Origin: Rhopalosiphum padi
Taxonomy: Eukaryota > Arthropoda > Insecta > Hemiptera > Aphididae
Direction of reading: 5' to 3'
Assembly: GCF_020882245.1 (NCBI RefSeq)
Contig: NC_083597.1
Location: 86,902,152 to 86,966,151, forward strand
Length of the DNA stretch: 64,000 nt
Positions within the stretch are counted from its first letter, which is position 1. Each line of letters starts with the position of its first letter. The translations under genes were made by a program, and so were the position numbers. The notes under the pieces are model-generated. The model was not told where the DNA came from, searched no databases, and saw only the letters and a list, made by a program, of their open reading frames with translations. Positions 36,080-46,729 of the stretch are shown piece by piece.

Positions 36080-37385
36080 AGATAATGATTAATGACAATT
36101 TCGTGTGTATAGAACATAATAATTTTAGAATATAATAATCTTAATAGTTTTAATTAAACTGTCATGACAATATTTTATATAGCGTCTATTTTAGATTTTG
36201 TTATGATTATTTAAATACCCTGTAAGATTTTTTACATATTTTTTATAAATAAGTGTTATGTAATTTTCCTCACCACCTTTATTATTAAATGGCGTACAAT
36301 AACATCGTCCGTATTGTACTATTGTTTAATAACTTTATGAGGTATTACACGAGGCGCGTTTTTTTTATTGTGGTCTCCCCAGTAGGCCTAATCCACATCG
36401 TAAGCGAGAACGCGCGAACGCCGATCGACTGTAATAATATTGTTATAGATAGCCAGAATAGTAACTGCAATTTCTCGCGATAAAATACGTCTTATACACC
36501 AATATAAATAATAAATATAATATATAGGAAATATAAACAAATAAATATCGAATTGTACGTTTTTAATAATGTGTGAATTGGTTTAAATTTATAATTATAG
36601 TTTTGTCGTAGCACGGCATTCGCCCATTTCCAGCATACTAGTGTTGAATTTAAATGCGAGTCTTAACTCTTAACATATAAATAAATAAGTGAGGTAGATG
36701 CTGAGGAATTATTAGTCACATCGTATTATTAGTTCAGTTTCATTATGATATGATAATAACATTCATTTTAAATCATTAATAACTAATAACCAAAGGTGTA
36801 GGATTATAAATAGGTAACATATTACATCGCAAGTATTTGTGTAAGTAAAATATAATTTCTAGAAAAAAAAAATTATTATTTGAAGAAAAAAAGTTATCAA
36901 GTTACATAAAATATAATACCCATCCTCCGGCTACTATTATTTAAATTCAACACTTCTTTAATACTAGAACTATACTTAATATATAAATATTATGTGTGGA
37001 ATAAGATATGAAACATTGGATATTAATTATGAAATTTATTATGTTACTTTATCTTATTATTTTTGTAATTTGAATTAGGTTTATTTGTAAATAATTTTGT
37101 CTATTATTATGTAATGTAACTCTCTACCACTAACACAAGCATTATGCTTAAAGGAGGTAGATACTTTATTGTAAACTTTTTAATAATATGTCAAACATCT
37201 TATTATATTTACAATAAAAAATTTAAAAAAAAAAAAATTATTATGTAATAAAAGGTATACTATATAAATCAATAATAAATATAACTGTCTATGTCCTATG
37301 ATATAATACTATTTTATTGTAAATATTTAAATTAAATAGACATCTATTGAAGCTGAATTATTAAAATTACAACACTTTAATTAAA
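36080..37385. other. AT-rich DNA, no gene seen
   Basis: No exon, repeat limit or RNA gene could be supported. The 64-codon frame at 36289-36483 has no context. Confidence 0.45.
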
Positions 37386-37391
37386 ATAAAT

Positions 37392-38185
37392 AAATATTAC
37401 TCACAAAATGAAGTATAAATGTTTTACGGATGGCAGACTGGTCAGCTAAATATAATAAATTTCTTGGCGTTTTGCTCATATCATATAGATGCATTCAAAA
37501 AATTAAAAAAATATACAACTTAAACTATGTAGGTACCAATAAAACAATATAAATTAGTTCAATAATGAAACCTAGGAATAAAAATACGATATACAATCTT
37601 CAAAAACGGGAAATGTGTATAATATGTGTGTTGCCGGCCGGCGATAGTCAATGTATTGTATGAGTGGATAAGAGGTAAGCGGTGACGCGTAAGAGGACAA
37701 CTAAATAAAAAATATTATAATATAATAAGGTCAGTAAATGTATTAAATATGTGTAAAGTAATAAAATACTTATATATTATAAACTACATCATTACAAATA
37801 CAATACGTACTAAAAATAATATATAATAAGTCTATGTACTAAGTCCTTATACATATACAGTATACACATATATGTATATATATTAAATATATATACAAAA
37901 TAGCTAGTTGAACTTACCTGTTACCTGTATTAACCAAGACTCAAAGCCAGAATCGAACAAATTCGGTTCACCAAGTTTCCGAGTTTTAATATCAACAACT
38001 TAAACAACTGTGGTCTGTGGCAAGTCCAACATTCTTAATCTCCAATTCTTCAACTTATTACACTTAATATATTTTCAGTCAGCAGCTCTTCATGACTCGA
38101 AAGGCTCCAAAATTGTAGCGGCCCATCGAGTTTACTCGGTAACTAATCGAGTCAATCCAAACCTACCAAGACTTATATAAAAGTA
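37392..38185 (-). ncRNA. Possible minus-strand transcript with TATA promoter
   Basis: On the minus strand a TATATAAG box at about 38170-38185 is followed by a roughly 220-base GC-richer block that ends ATACAG or AACAG at tandem GTAACAG/GTAAGT donors (37915-37927). A second exon-like piece is bounded by a TTTAG acceptor and a GTGAGT donor (about 37398-37438). No long frame joins the two, and the first block has stops in all useful frames. If it is real it is probably a non-coding RNA or a gene with a spliced 5' UTR. Confidence 0.25.
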
Positions 38186-38299
38186 AAATAAACTTTCTTA
38201 CCATCACATGGACAGTGGACACGCAATTATTTTTCTACGGTGTACGTTCGACTATTATGTAACATTGAGGTAGATACATAAAACTATTCCGGATCTGTT

Positions 38300-39520
38300 T
38301 TCTGAAGAATAGGAACCGCTGTTAATTTAAAATTGCATTCATTGTTGACGTGTGCATCTATGAAGCTAATACGATGTAATAATTTATATTTAGAATAAAA
38401 AATCAAATTCTACTTGAACAAAAAGAATCATGGAAAGTTAAAAAGAGTTGCGAAAACTTTTAGAAATTACATATAAGAACAGTAATCGAAGAAACATAAA
38501 TATTATTTATGAAAATAAAAACTAATGTACATTAGTGAACGAAACCAAAAAAATAAAAACAATAATAAGAAATAAACAGTTTAATAGGTTTTTAGTTTAT
38601 TAGTTTATTATATTTATTAAAAGAATATTAATAACAAACATTATTTAGCCTGCATGTATTATTTTATTAGCATTTATTATTATAAATTATAATACCAAAT
38701 TTGAATAAATAGAGTATGTTTTATATTTTGTCTAAATCCAACATACAATTATTTTAATATTGTTATGTCCAAATAAACTTTTAATTTAATCTGCTTTGTG
38801 CTCTTTAGTAAACATTCTAGTAAAAACAACGTTTATTTTTATTTTCAAAGTAATACTATACAGACATACAGTAATAGGTACACAATGTAATATGCAAATA
38901 TTTTTAACACAAAAATCATTCTCCTAATTGCATGTATTTTAAGTTAGTGTGGTCCATCAAAGTCACATGTACTAAGTACAAACACTGTAGCATGCCGCCG
39001 ACGCTGACTTTTTTTTAACCACCACTTCAGGACAACGTAACTTTCCAACTTTACCCAACCATCAACGTGGTGGGACGTTGTGCTGAATTGATTTTAGGCG
39101 TATGATCCAACGTCGGCAAACTGCAAAGACCACGGCTTGTCTTGTTGTTGTTCTACAAATAACCAGGACACTAAATTCTGTGACGACAGGTCGACTGCGG
39201 CCACCGACTATTACGACTTTATGACTTTACGAGTGTTATTCATAAAAGTATTTCGTTCTATTAAATTCCAATATCCAGTGTATATTCAATTTTGGATTTA
39301 ATTGTTACACCATTTAGGTTTGAGTTACGATTTACAGTCATAAATGATAGAGAATCATAATAATAAAAAAAATTATTCATACATATTTATTAATTTTTTT
39401 TATTATAAAGTGTATTTCCCATTTTTATAACTTAGTTATAACTTATAATTACAAATCAATTTTTTTCGAAAAAATAATACAGAAAATTAAATTATGAGTG
39501 TAAATTGATAAAAGAATCAC
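38300..39520. other. AT-rich DNA with one GC-richer patch
   Basis: Nothing definite is seen except a GC-richer patch at about 38990-39230 that ends at neither a clear donor nor a clear acceptor and has no recognisable frame. Confidence 0.4.
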
Positions 39521-39529
39521 TCTATACAA

Positions 39530-40800
39530 CTTAAGGAATAATAACTATAAGAACAACATCAATAAATAATTCTCCTAAGTGTTCTTGATCATTATACATT
39601 TGAACAAATTAAAAAAGTCGACCAAACACCACTTCGCCAGCCTTTCCCCCCACCTCATAACTATACTATTCCTAAATGCGCCAACAACTCCCCCTCCACC
39701 CGCCAATACATCATCACTCTACTTCACCCTTCTATGATATTTAGTTTGCCAACAAGGCAACAAGCGAGGTATATCATTATTCTATGGCGATGACTTGAAA
39801 TAATTATTTCGTTTTATTAAAACCTCTAATGATAAAACTATAAAATAAATAAAATATTAAGTAATCGTCACACATTTTCGTTTAGTTCTATATGTTTCTA
39901 ATATATTTTATTCATACGTAACGGTGATTAATATTTTGAATTAGTTATTGTAGTAAAAAAGTGAAAAATAGAAGTTAATAAAATTACTATAAATTACCTT
40001 ATATTATATTTTAATAATGCTTTGATTTATAGAGGAATCGTAGCACATGAAGTTTACAGGGTCGCGAATCTCTAATCGTTGTGAACTATAAGTCGTATTT
40101 TACAAAATTGTAAAACATTACAATTCGCAGTTTCACACTAAGGGACAGCAGACGATTTTAAAGCTGTTACCTGAAAGTTGAAACTATACCACTAGAGATG
40201 CGTTTATACTTTATACAGATTGAAGATGAATACAATGTATTTATAGACCTATATGTATAGTTTAAATATCAACAAATACCATTTTAGTTCAATTATGCCT
40301 TATGCGAGTGTATTATACACCTACATTTCGGGAAGAGGAATTCTTGATTTTTATGACCATTTTACAAATTTCTGTTCATCCTTCATATTCTATTACTGCT
40401 ACAACGGCCTTTAGTACAATAGTACCTATATCTAGTTGCTTATTTTTCTCATAATCTTCCCAGTGTATTCTTACAAGTAGAAGTAGTGTTCTTTTTGATG
40501 GTTTTAACTACTAATTGTCGAACCTATTTTGCTGCCTCTTCTTTTAAATCTCTCTTACAATAAGCTTAGAAAATATTTTAACGATTTTATAAATCTTTTT
40601 TTTATTAATACTACTATTATATAATACTCATAAATAAAAAATAAAACAGTAATATTCATTGTGTAAATATGATTTTTCAATTTATTCATATTTAAATAAC
40701 AAATCAAGGTACTTATCTATTATTTATGTAAATAAAAAAAATCAATTATCTTCAAACAAAGAAGCTTGCCTAAAAGATAAACAACATAATACATTTTTAT
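39530..40800. repeat. Diverged partial copy of the 2.2-kb unit
   Basis: This block follows copy 1 in the same orientation, from AACTATAAGAACAACATCAATAAATAATT (compare 17041) to AAGCTTGCCTA (compare 18391), with many substitutions and indels. It stops before the 127-residue ORF region, which is missing here, and joins an inverted fragment of the MITE-like element found next to copy 1. Confidence 0.7.
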
Positions 40801-40815
40801 TATAAAGAAAAGTAG

Positions 40816-41520
40816 GCAAGTGGGTATCGCTCTGCTGTATATCAGAGATGGAGAGTAGGTCACTGGTCACTATAATGGATGTGTTAAATTTGAATGCAAT
40901 TACGGGTATCATTGTATACGAAAAACGATTCTGAACGGAGATGATTTGTCAGTCAATGATAATTAGTTGGATATATTATATTATTACCTATATTTAAATT
41001 GTAATATATCGTTATTTTACGCGATTTCGTAAAAAATTAAATTTCATACGCTCATAAAATGTTTTCGATATTGACAATGGAACTTTTTTTTAGTTACTTG
41101 AAGGAAAACTTATGGATAACCTATTATTGGATTTTTGAACCTTAAGTATTAATCACAAAAATTTTATGAATTTTCAACTTCAAAATTCTTTGCAAATTTT
41201 CGTGATTTTGAAATGTTTTGTAAACATATGAACTTTAAATGCTTATAAACAAAAATTGTGACTAACGATTTTTGATTTTTTTTTACTACGATAGGTACAA
41301 CTTATAATAAACCTTGTATTAAATTTTAAAGCTTTTTTGGATAGCCAAATTTTTGTTATTGGCATTTTAAGAAAAAAAACTTAGAAAAGTCGAAAATTTC
41401 AATTGTCTATAAGTAGCTTAAAAAAGGTCAAAATATTTTGAAAATGTAATCGTAAATATATAACCATAATATAAATATTTGGTGAAAATTTCAAGTATTT
41501 ACAATGATTCGTTTTTGAGT
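40816..41520. repeat. Inverted partial copy of the GATTCTGAACGG element and flank
   Basis: The stretch is the reverse complement of about 19270-19980: GATACCCA...TAGAGCGAT flank, GTCACTGGTCACTATAATGG, then CGATTCTGAACGGAGATGAT at 40926, and on through the interior of the element. The far end is degraded. Confidence 0.65.
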
Positions 41521-41639
41521 TACAGCAAAATCAAAAAATCGATTTTGTCGAAAAGTGGTTATAAAGTTTTCCATGATAAAAATATGACATCGTGGTGAAT
41601 TTACATTGATCTTTGTTGCATGATTAATTTACGATACAC

Positions 41640-42125
41640 CACAGTATGCAGAGCTTAGTATTATACTTTATTAATATTAGTGCATTAGCATTATACTATA
41701 GTATTAATATGTTTCTAATTGTTAGTAAATAATAAATAATAATTAATCATCATCGTACTGTGTTAACAGATGAACGTATGTACCAATATTGCATACACCA
41801 AACGCCGTGTTACATTTAATTATTATACTTATTTTTATATAATTTATCCTCGTGGCTTTGATATGATTAACCATTTTAACAGATGCGTTAAAAAAACAAT
41901 TTGACGAGGAGTCATAAAACAAATTTACAATAATCAATATTACATATTATATATTTATTTTTTAGTATTATAATAATATATTGCCTTTAGTATAAAATCA
42001 ATTGTATATATCAAGTGCGAATCCTAAAAAAGATTATATATTGTCTGTGTATGGCCGTATGGGTATACTTAAAAAAAATATCAAACGCAATTATAATAGA
42101 ATAGCTTATTAGAGTTAATACATAA
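41640..42125. other. AT-rich DNA, no gene seen
   Basis: No supported feature. The minus-strand frame at 41743-41937 shows no domain or splice context. Confidence 0.4.
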
Positions 42126-42130
42126 TATAA

Positions 42131-42170
42131 TACAGCAGAACTTCGATTATCCGGGATAATGGGGGTCACA
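42131..42170. mobile_element. Pogo/Tigger-like terminal sequence
   Basis: CAGCAGAACTTCGATTATCC followed by GGGATAATGGGGG closely resembles the terminal repeats of pogo/Tigger elements. A degraded complement (AATATCCGAGGTACGATAGAAG) near 43310-43332 could be the other end, with the Helitron relic and SINE lying inside. No transposase was found. Confidence 0.35.
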
Positions 42171-42499
42171 CGAATAAATGAAAACCACGGTTAATCTCGA
42201 CTTTTTATAATAATGTAATTTTTTATTTAATTATAATTAGAAATACATAATAATATGATTGAGTTATTACCTTAACATATTTCATACTTGATTGTTCAAA
42301 AAATATAAGTATAGTAGCAACAATATCAATTGCCTTATGGCTACCATGATATGTAGAATTTTTTATTAAAATATTATTGTTTAATGTGATCGGCAAGTAA
42401 ATATAAAAACGGTTAATGAAAACGGATTGAAATTTTTCTAGCGGTATAAATGATAAATATATTTTTATTAAAAATAAAAAAAAAATGCTGAGTAATTTA

Positions 42500-42674
42500 T
42501 GGTTGATAAAAAATTGTATAAGACTTCTGAGAATATGACGTTTTTTGTTTTATCTCCTGTTGAAATTAAAATCATAAGATGATTCGGGTCCCCAGTTCGA
42601 GAAAATCCCACGTATAATTGTCCATGTGAAAAGCACTCTGTACGAAGATCTACGCCAATGTACTCGAATGTTTG
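42500..42674 (-). pseudogene. Helitron helicase C-terminal relic
   Basis: On the minus strand an uninterrupted frame of about 58 codons contains TFEYIGVDLRTECFSHGQLY, then VGFSRTGDPNHLMILISTGD and KTKNVIFSEVLY. The 'CFSHGQLYV.FSR' block is the last conserved helicase motif of Helitron Rep-helicase proteins. It is better preserved than the plus-strand relic at 30.5-31.1 kb and comes from a different copy. Only this C-terminal piece is present. Confidence 0.7.
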
Positions 42675-42808
42675 ACTATATATTTGTATGGATTAATACG
42701 AATATTGAGTATACAATGTATACTATACATGTTGTCGGTGTACGTGCGATAAACTTCTCGGAACAATATTATTCATATCAAAATCAAACACAATACAATT
42801 TAACGAAT

Positions 42809-43050
42809 TTTTTTTTTTTTTTTTCGTATGGCGTATGTAGTTCGGGAGTAAGCCCGGCGCCTGATTGGCAGAATTTTTAATGGGGCACCCGTAGGTTTCT
42901 GCCATGCCCCGGGGTGGGGGGGGATGGCAGCACTTGTTCTCCGGACACCGTGACTTACCCGGAGAAAAATGCCGCCCAGTGGCCGAGGATCGAACCGGGT
43001 CCAGCTGCTCCGCAGCCGACGAATTAGACCGCTCGGCCACCCCGTCCCCC
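42809..43050 (-). mobile_element. tRNA-derived SINE with 12-bp target duplication
   Basis: Read on the minus strand, the head contains TGGCCGAGCGGTCTAATTCG (A box) and GGTTCGATCCTCG (B box), the internal RNA polymerase III promoter of a tRNA-Ser/Leu-type molecule. This is followed by a non-tRNA body and an A-tail of about 16 (the T run at 42809-42824). The direct repeat AATTTAACGAAT flanks it at 42797-42808 and 43051-43062. Head, body, A-tail and target duplication together make this a complete SINE, mobilised by a partner LINE. The intact duplication suggests a fairly recent insertion. Confidence 0.85.
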
Positions 43051-43467
43051 AATTTAACGAATAAAAAGGTCAGGTTGCAGGTAGCTGTAAGACCGCGGGC
43101 CACCGTGCCGCATAATATATGTATATAATATAGGTACAATTGTTTTTAATTTTTTATGAACTTTATACTTTTTTTTTATTAACAAAAGTGGTACTAAAAC
43201 TTTCAGCAGAGTGTCGGGTATAACAGTAAAAAATTTTAGCCAAATCGGTTCAGTAATTTTCTCGGTTAGCGCGGTCGTAGAAAAACCCTTACAATTCTAT
43301 AATCAGTGGGAATATCCGAGGTACGATAGAAGTAATATATTAAATTCACTGACTTTACAAAGTTAAAGTTTGTTAAGTTAATAGAAGTATTATTAGTGTT
43401 ATTTAAATTGTTTCCATGTAGATTTGAATCGAAAGACGTGAAATATTAAAATTAAAAAATAAATCAC

Positions 43468-45668
43468 CTAAAAGTACAGTACAAATCGAAATCATCATTT
43501 TTAAATATTATACCTATACTGGCCGATTAGATTGATAACCGTTGGTACTCGCTGGCCAGTAATAAAAACATCGCAATAACCGTCGTCTGGGAAATGTTCG
43601 AAATTCTCGGCGACGAAGTTCAGTTGCATTTCGACAGTCTTGAACGCATAACATTATAACCATTTTTTATTACACCATCGTTATACTGTTTTTCCATCTG
43701 CACATTGTCACATATTAGCAGAATGTCTTTTTGTACCTCGTATGATTTACTTCTAAACGGTTTTGGCGTCGTCCAGGATGGCGACATACCTGAGGATTTG
43801 GCACCCACTGTAAATTTTATTCACCAAATGATTATACGCGTAGAGGAGGACGACGACGGTGGATTGGACGCAATCACTTCATCTATAGATGATATTATAG
43901 ACAACATTTTGCACATTGACAAATCAACTGATGACGTGGGCTGCCCATTGTCGGGTGAGGATATGGATGATCCGGCAGTTGGTTTTGATCCGCACGCAGT
44001 GGTTCCAAACGTAAGCGTCAATCCGCTTCCCAGTAAAAAGCGTTTCGCATCTACGTGGAAGCGGATTAAACGCTCTGTTTTACGTTTGTGCTGCTGCGTG
44101 CGTTGAGTTTATTTGTTTACCATTTTTTTTATAATCAACATTAATTCTAAGCCTTGTAGGCAAGCTTGTTTTGTTCAAGATTTACCCTGTTTACTGTTTA
44201 GCCCATATGGCAAATTTTTTTCCTGTTTATTTTCTTATAACATTATTGCACTATGTTACCAATCAAAATTTTAATGTTATTAGCCGTTTTAGGCAAGTTT
44301 TTTGTTTGAATATAATTGAAACTCATATTTACACAATGAATTACTGTTTTATTTTTATTTATGAGTATATATATATCAATTATTAAAAATTGACTACTTA
44401 TAAAATCTATAAATATTTTCAAAATGTAATGCAAGAGACATTGAGACATAAAATAGGATCACATTGAATAATTAGAACCATCGAGCAGAACACTACTTGT
44501 AAGCATACACCGGAAATACTGTAGGTATTAAAGAGTGTAGACGCAGTAGAATAGGACGGATGAACAGTTATTTGCAAAGTGGTCAGTAGAATCAAGAATA
44601 CCTTTCCCCGAAATATATGTGTATAATACACTTGCATATCGCATTAAACTAAATTGGTATTAAGTCATATAAGACCAAAGGTCTATAAATGCATTGTATT
44701 CAACTTCAATGTATATTAATGACATTGTGGTAAGTTACGCATCTCAAGTGGTATAAGTTCAACTTTCATGTAACAGCTTTAAAATCGTCTATTATCCTTT
44801 CGTGTGAAACTGCGATGTATTTATTATCTAATAAAATACGACTTCCAAATGGCAACGATCATAGATTTTCGACCCTGTAAATTTGGTGTGGTATGATTCT
44901 TCTTCAAATATAAGAATTATTAAAATAATAATAAAAAAAATAAAAAAAATAATTAAATAATAATAATAGTATTAATAGTAATTTTAGTAACTTCTATTTT
45001 TCACTTTTTTAACGATAATAACTGATTCAAAGTATCAATCACTGTTACGTATGAATAAAATATATTAGAAACGTATAGAACGAAACGAAAATATGTGACC
45101 ATTACTTAATATTTTATTGATCTTACAGTTATATCATTAGAGGTTTTAATAAAACGAAATAATTATTTCAAGTCATCGACATATAATGAAATACATAACG
45201 TGTTGGCACACTAAACATCATGGATGGATGAGCTCAGTGTGGCGCTGTATACGCAGCGGTGAGAGAGGTTATGATAATATAGGGGACGAATAACGATGAC
45301 GTAGGGTGAAGCAGAATGATGATGATGTATTGGTGAGTGGAGGAGAGGGGTTATTGGCATATAGGTATGGGAACAGCAGTATAGTTATGAGATGGGAAAA
45401 GTGTGCCACAGTGGCGTTTGTCGTCTTTTTTCATTTGTTCAATAATGTGTGAAGATCAAAAATACTTATGAAAATTATTTATTGATGTCGTTCTTATAGT
45501 TGTTATTTCTGAAGTTATACAGGGTGAAATAAGTACATTACTGCAGTGTCCTATTGATTCTGATAATAATTTATTATTAATTATTTAATATACATTTTAG
45601 CTCATCGCAATAAGCCGTTCACCGAGAGAATGTCGATTTACACAAACTAAATATGTATCACACTCCAC
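43468..45668. repeat. 2.2-kb duplicated unit, copy 2 (inverted)
   Basis: This block is the reverse complement of 16878-19088 over its whole length of 2201 bases against 2211, with scattered differences. Right-end CACTCCAC (45661-45668) matches the left-end GTGGAGTG of copy 1. Outside these points the two loci share no sequence. The copies are 24 kb apart in opposite orientation and could pair into a large hairpin or recombine to invert the interval. Confidence 0.85.
43723..44106 (+). CDS. Unknown 127-residue acidic protein with CCC tail, copy 2
   Basis: This is the intact second copy of the ORF at 18453-18836. It differs at about four residues: D for N before IPEDLAP, V for I in DPAVGFDP, and SKK for RRK in the basic segment. 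The acidic middle and the C-terminal KRSVLRLCCCVR are unchanged. Both frames staying open after duplication is mild evidence for a functional protein, although the unit may simply be young. The degenerate third relative keeps PLPRRRR, so the RRK form of copy 1 is probably ancestral. No family is recognised. Confidence 0.45.
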   Translation: MSFCTSYDLLLNGFGVVQDGDIPEDLAPTVNFIHQMIIRVEEDDDGGLDAITSSIDDIIDNILHIDKSTDDVGCPLSGEDMDDPAVGFDPHAVVPNVSVNPLPSKKRFASTWKRIKRSVLRLCCCVR

Positions 45669-45689
45669 CGCAAACATTCAAATCCTAAC

Positions 45690-46025
45690 GAGTCGTCGCG
45701 TGCGCCGCAGTCTGATGCATACATGGGGTACCAACGAGGCGGGATCGTTGCCCGAGCCCGTACCGCTAGCCGTTCGTCGCCGTCAACGTCCGCACGCGAA
45801 CCGAAAACTGTCGTGCGCCCGCCAAACCGTCGCAGTGATCCACCGCATCGGCGACCGAACTCGCGACGCCCGCGACACCCGTGTGTCCGCGAGTGGTCGG
45901 AAAACGTACTCGGGCGACATACCGCCGCGCTCCGTCCGTGCTCTGTCTCGTATCCTCCCCCTCCGCCTTACCTGATTTCGTCACCGTCGTCCTGCCGATG
46001 TCTTCGGTGGTGCGGTGATGGGAAC
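45690..46025. other. CpG-rich block between copy 2 and the degenerate relative
   Basis: The GC content is far above that of the window, and frames are open on both strands (for example 45700-45975, 45723-46103 and, on the minus strand, 45766-45984). Their translations are Arg/Pro/Ser-rich and share no known domain, as expected for stop-poor GC-rich DNA. It may be a promoter-like island or 3' flank of the ancestral version of the duplicated unit. Confidence 0.3.
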
Positions 46026-46029
46026 GGTA

Positions 46030-46725
46030 GTGTCTGCGGACGCCGTCTCATCGCACGCAGCAGCACAAACGTAAAGCGGAGCGTTTCATCCGCTTCCGCG
46101 TAGATGCAAAACGCCTTCTACGGGGCAACGGATGGACGTTTTCATTTGTCACCACTACGTGCGGATCAGGCTCACCTGCCAGAACACGCGCCGCCTCACC
46201 CATCTCCACCGGGCAGTCCACGCCATCGCTATTACTACGACGTCTTGAACGAGTGGCAGTTGAACATTTTCTGCGTCCACCAACTCCACGGTCTCGAAAT
46301 CTGATGTTTTAATTTCTTCTTCTGGCTCACCCGTGCCGATTTGTAAGATTTCTATACAATAATAATATTTTCTGACGACGTGTACGATGAGTGTGTGTCA
46401 GATCTACCGCTGTTGTTCTCCGTGCGTAGTACAATAATTCTTTGAATAACATATAAAGCAAGTACTATAAATGAACGGAAATATCGTCGTCGTGGATGAT
46501 GCCAAAGCCGTTATTAATTAACTCGAATTTTATATAAATCAGAGTACTGTGTAAAGAGCCATTTTGTGTATAATATTAATATGTGATTTTAAGTGGGGAA
46601 AAAATAGTATCGGACTGTTGAAATGCAAATTAACTCAAAATATATTTCATCCGTGATCGGCGACGAGAATTTCGAACATTTCCCAGACGACGGGTATTGC
46701 GATGTTTGTATTACAAATAATTATG
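46030..46725 (-). pseudogene. Degenerate third copy of the CCC-tail ORF
   Basis: Read on the minus strand, LINNGFGIIHDDDISVHL (near 46450-46525) parallels LLLNGFGVVQDGDIPEDLAP and then meets a TAG. Further on the frame is lost through the acidic region, but the end, KRSALRLCCCVR plus stop (46050-46090), is preserved. The flank GAGAATTTCGAACATTTCCC (46667) also matches the duplicated units. This copy is much older than copies 1 and 2 and cannot encode the full protein. The intact end suggests past selection or a short time since loss. Confidence 0.6.
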
Positions 46726-46729
46726 AAAA

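Noticed and set aside
37392..37438. Additional microexon gene
   Set aside because: The exon-like piece is 41 bases and changes phase from 1 to 0, unlike the uniform phase-1 pattern, and has no signal-peptide exon upstream.
43025..43050. Functional tRNA gene
   Set aside because: The tRNA-like head lacks a proper acceptor stem and is fused to a SINE body and A-tail flanked by a target duplication.
42723..43139. 138-codon minus-strand open frame
   Set aside because: It runs through the GC-rich head of a tRNA-derived SINE and its flanks; the A box, B box, A-tail and target duplication explain the sequence.
45723..46103. 126-codon plus-strand frame rich in Arg, Pro and Ser
   Set aside because: Several frames on both strands are open at once in this CpG-rich block and none shows a domain or splice context; its end also overlaps the complement of the degenerate CCC-tail copy.
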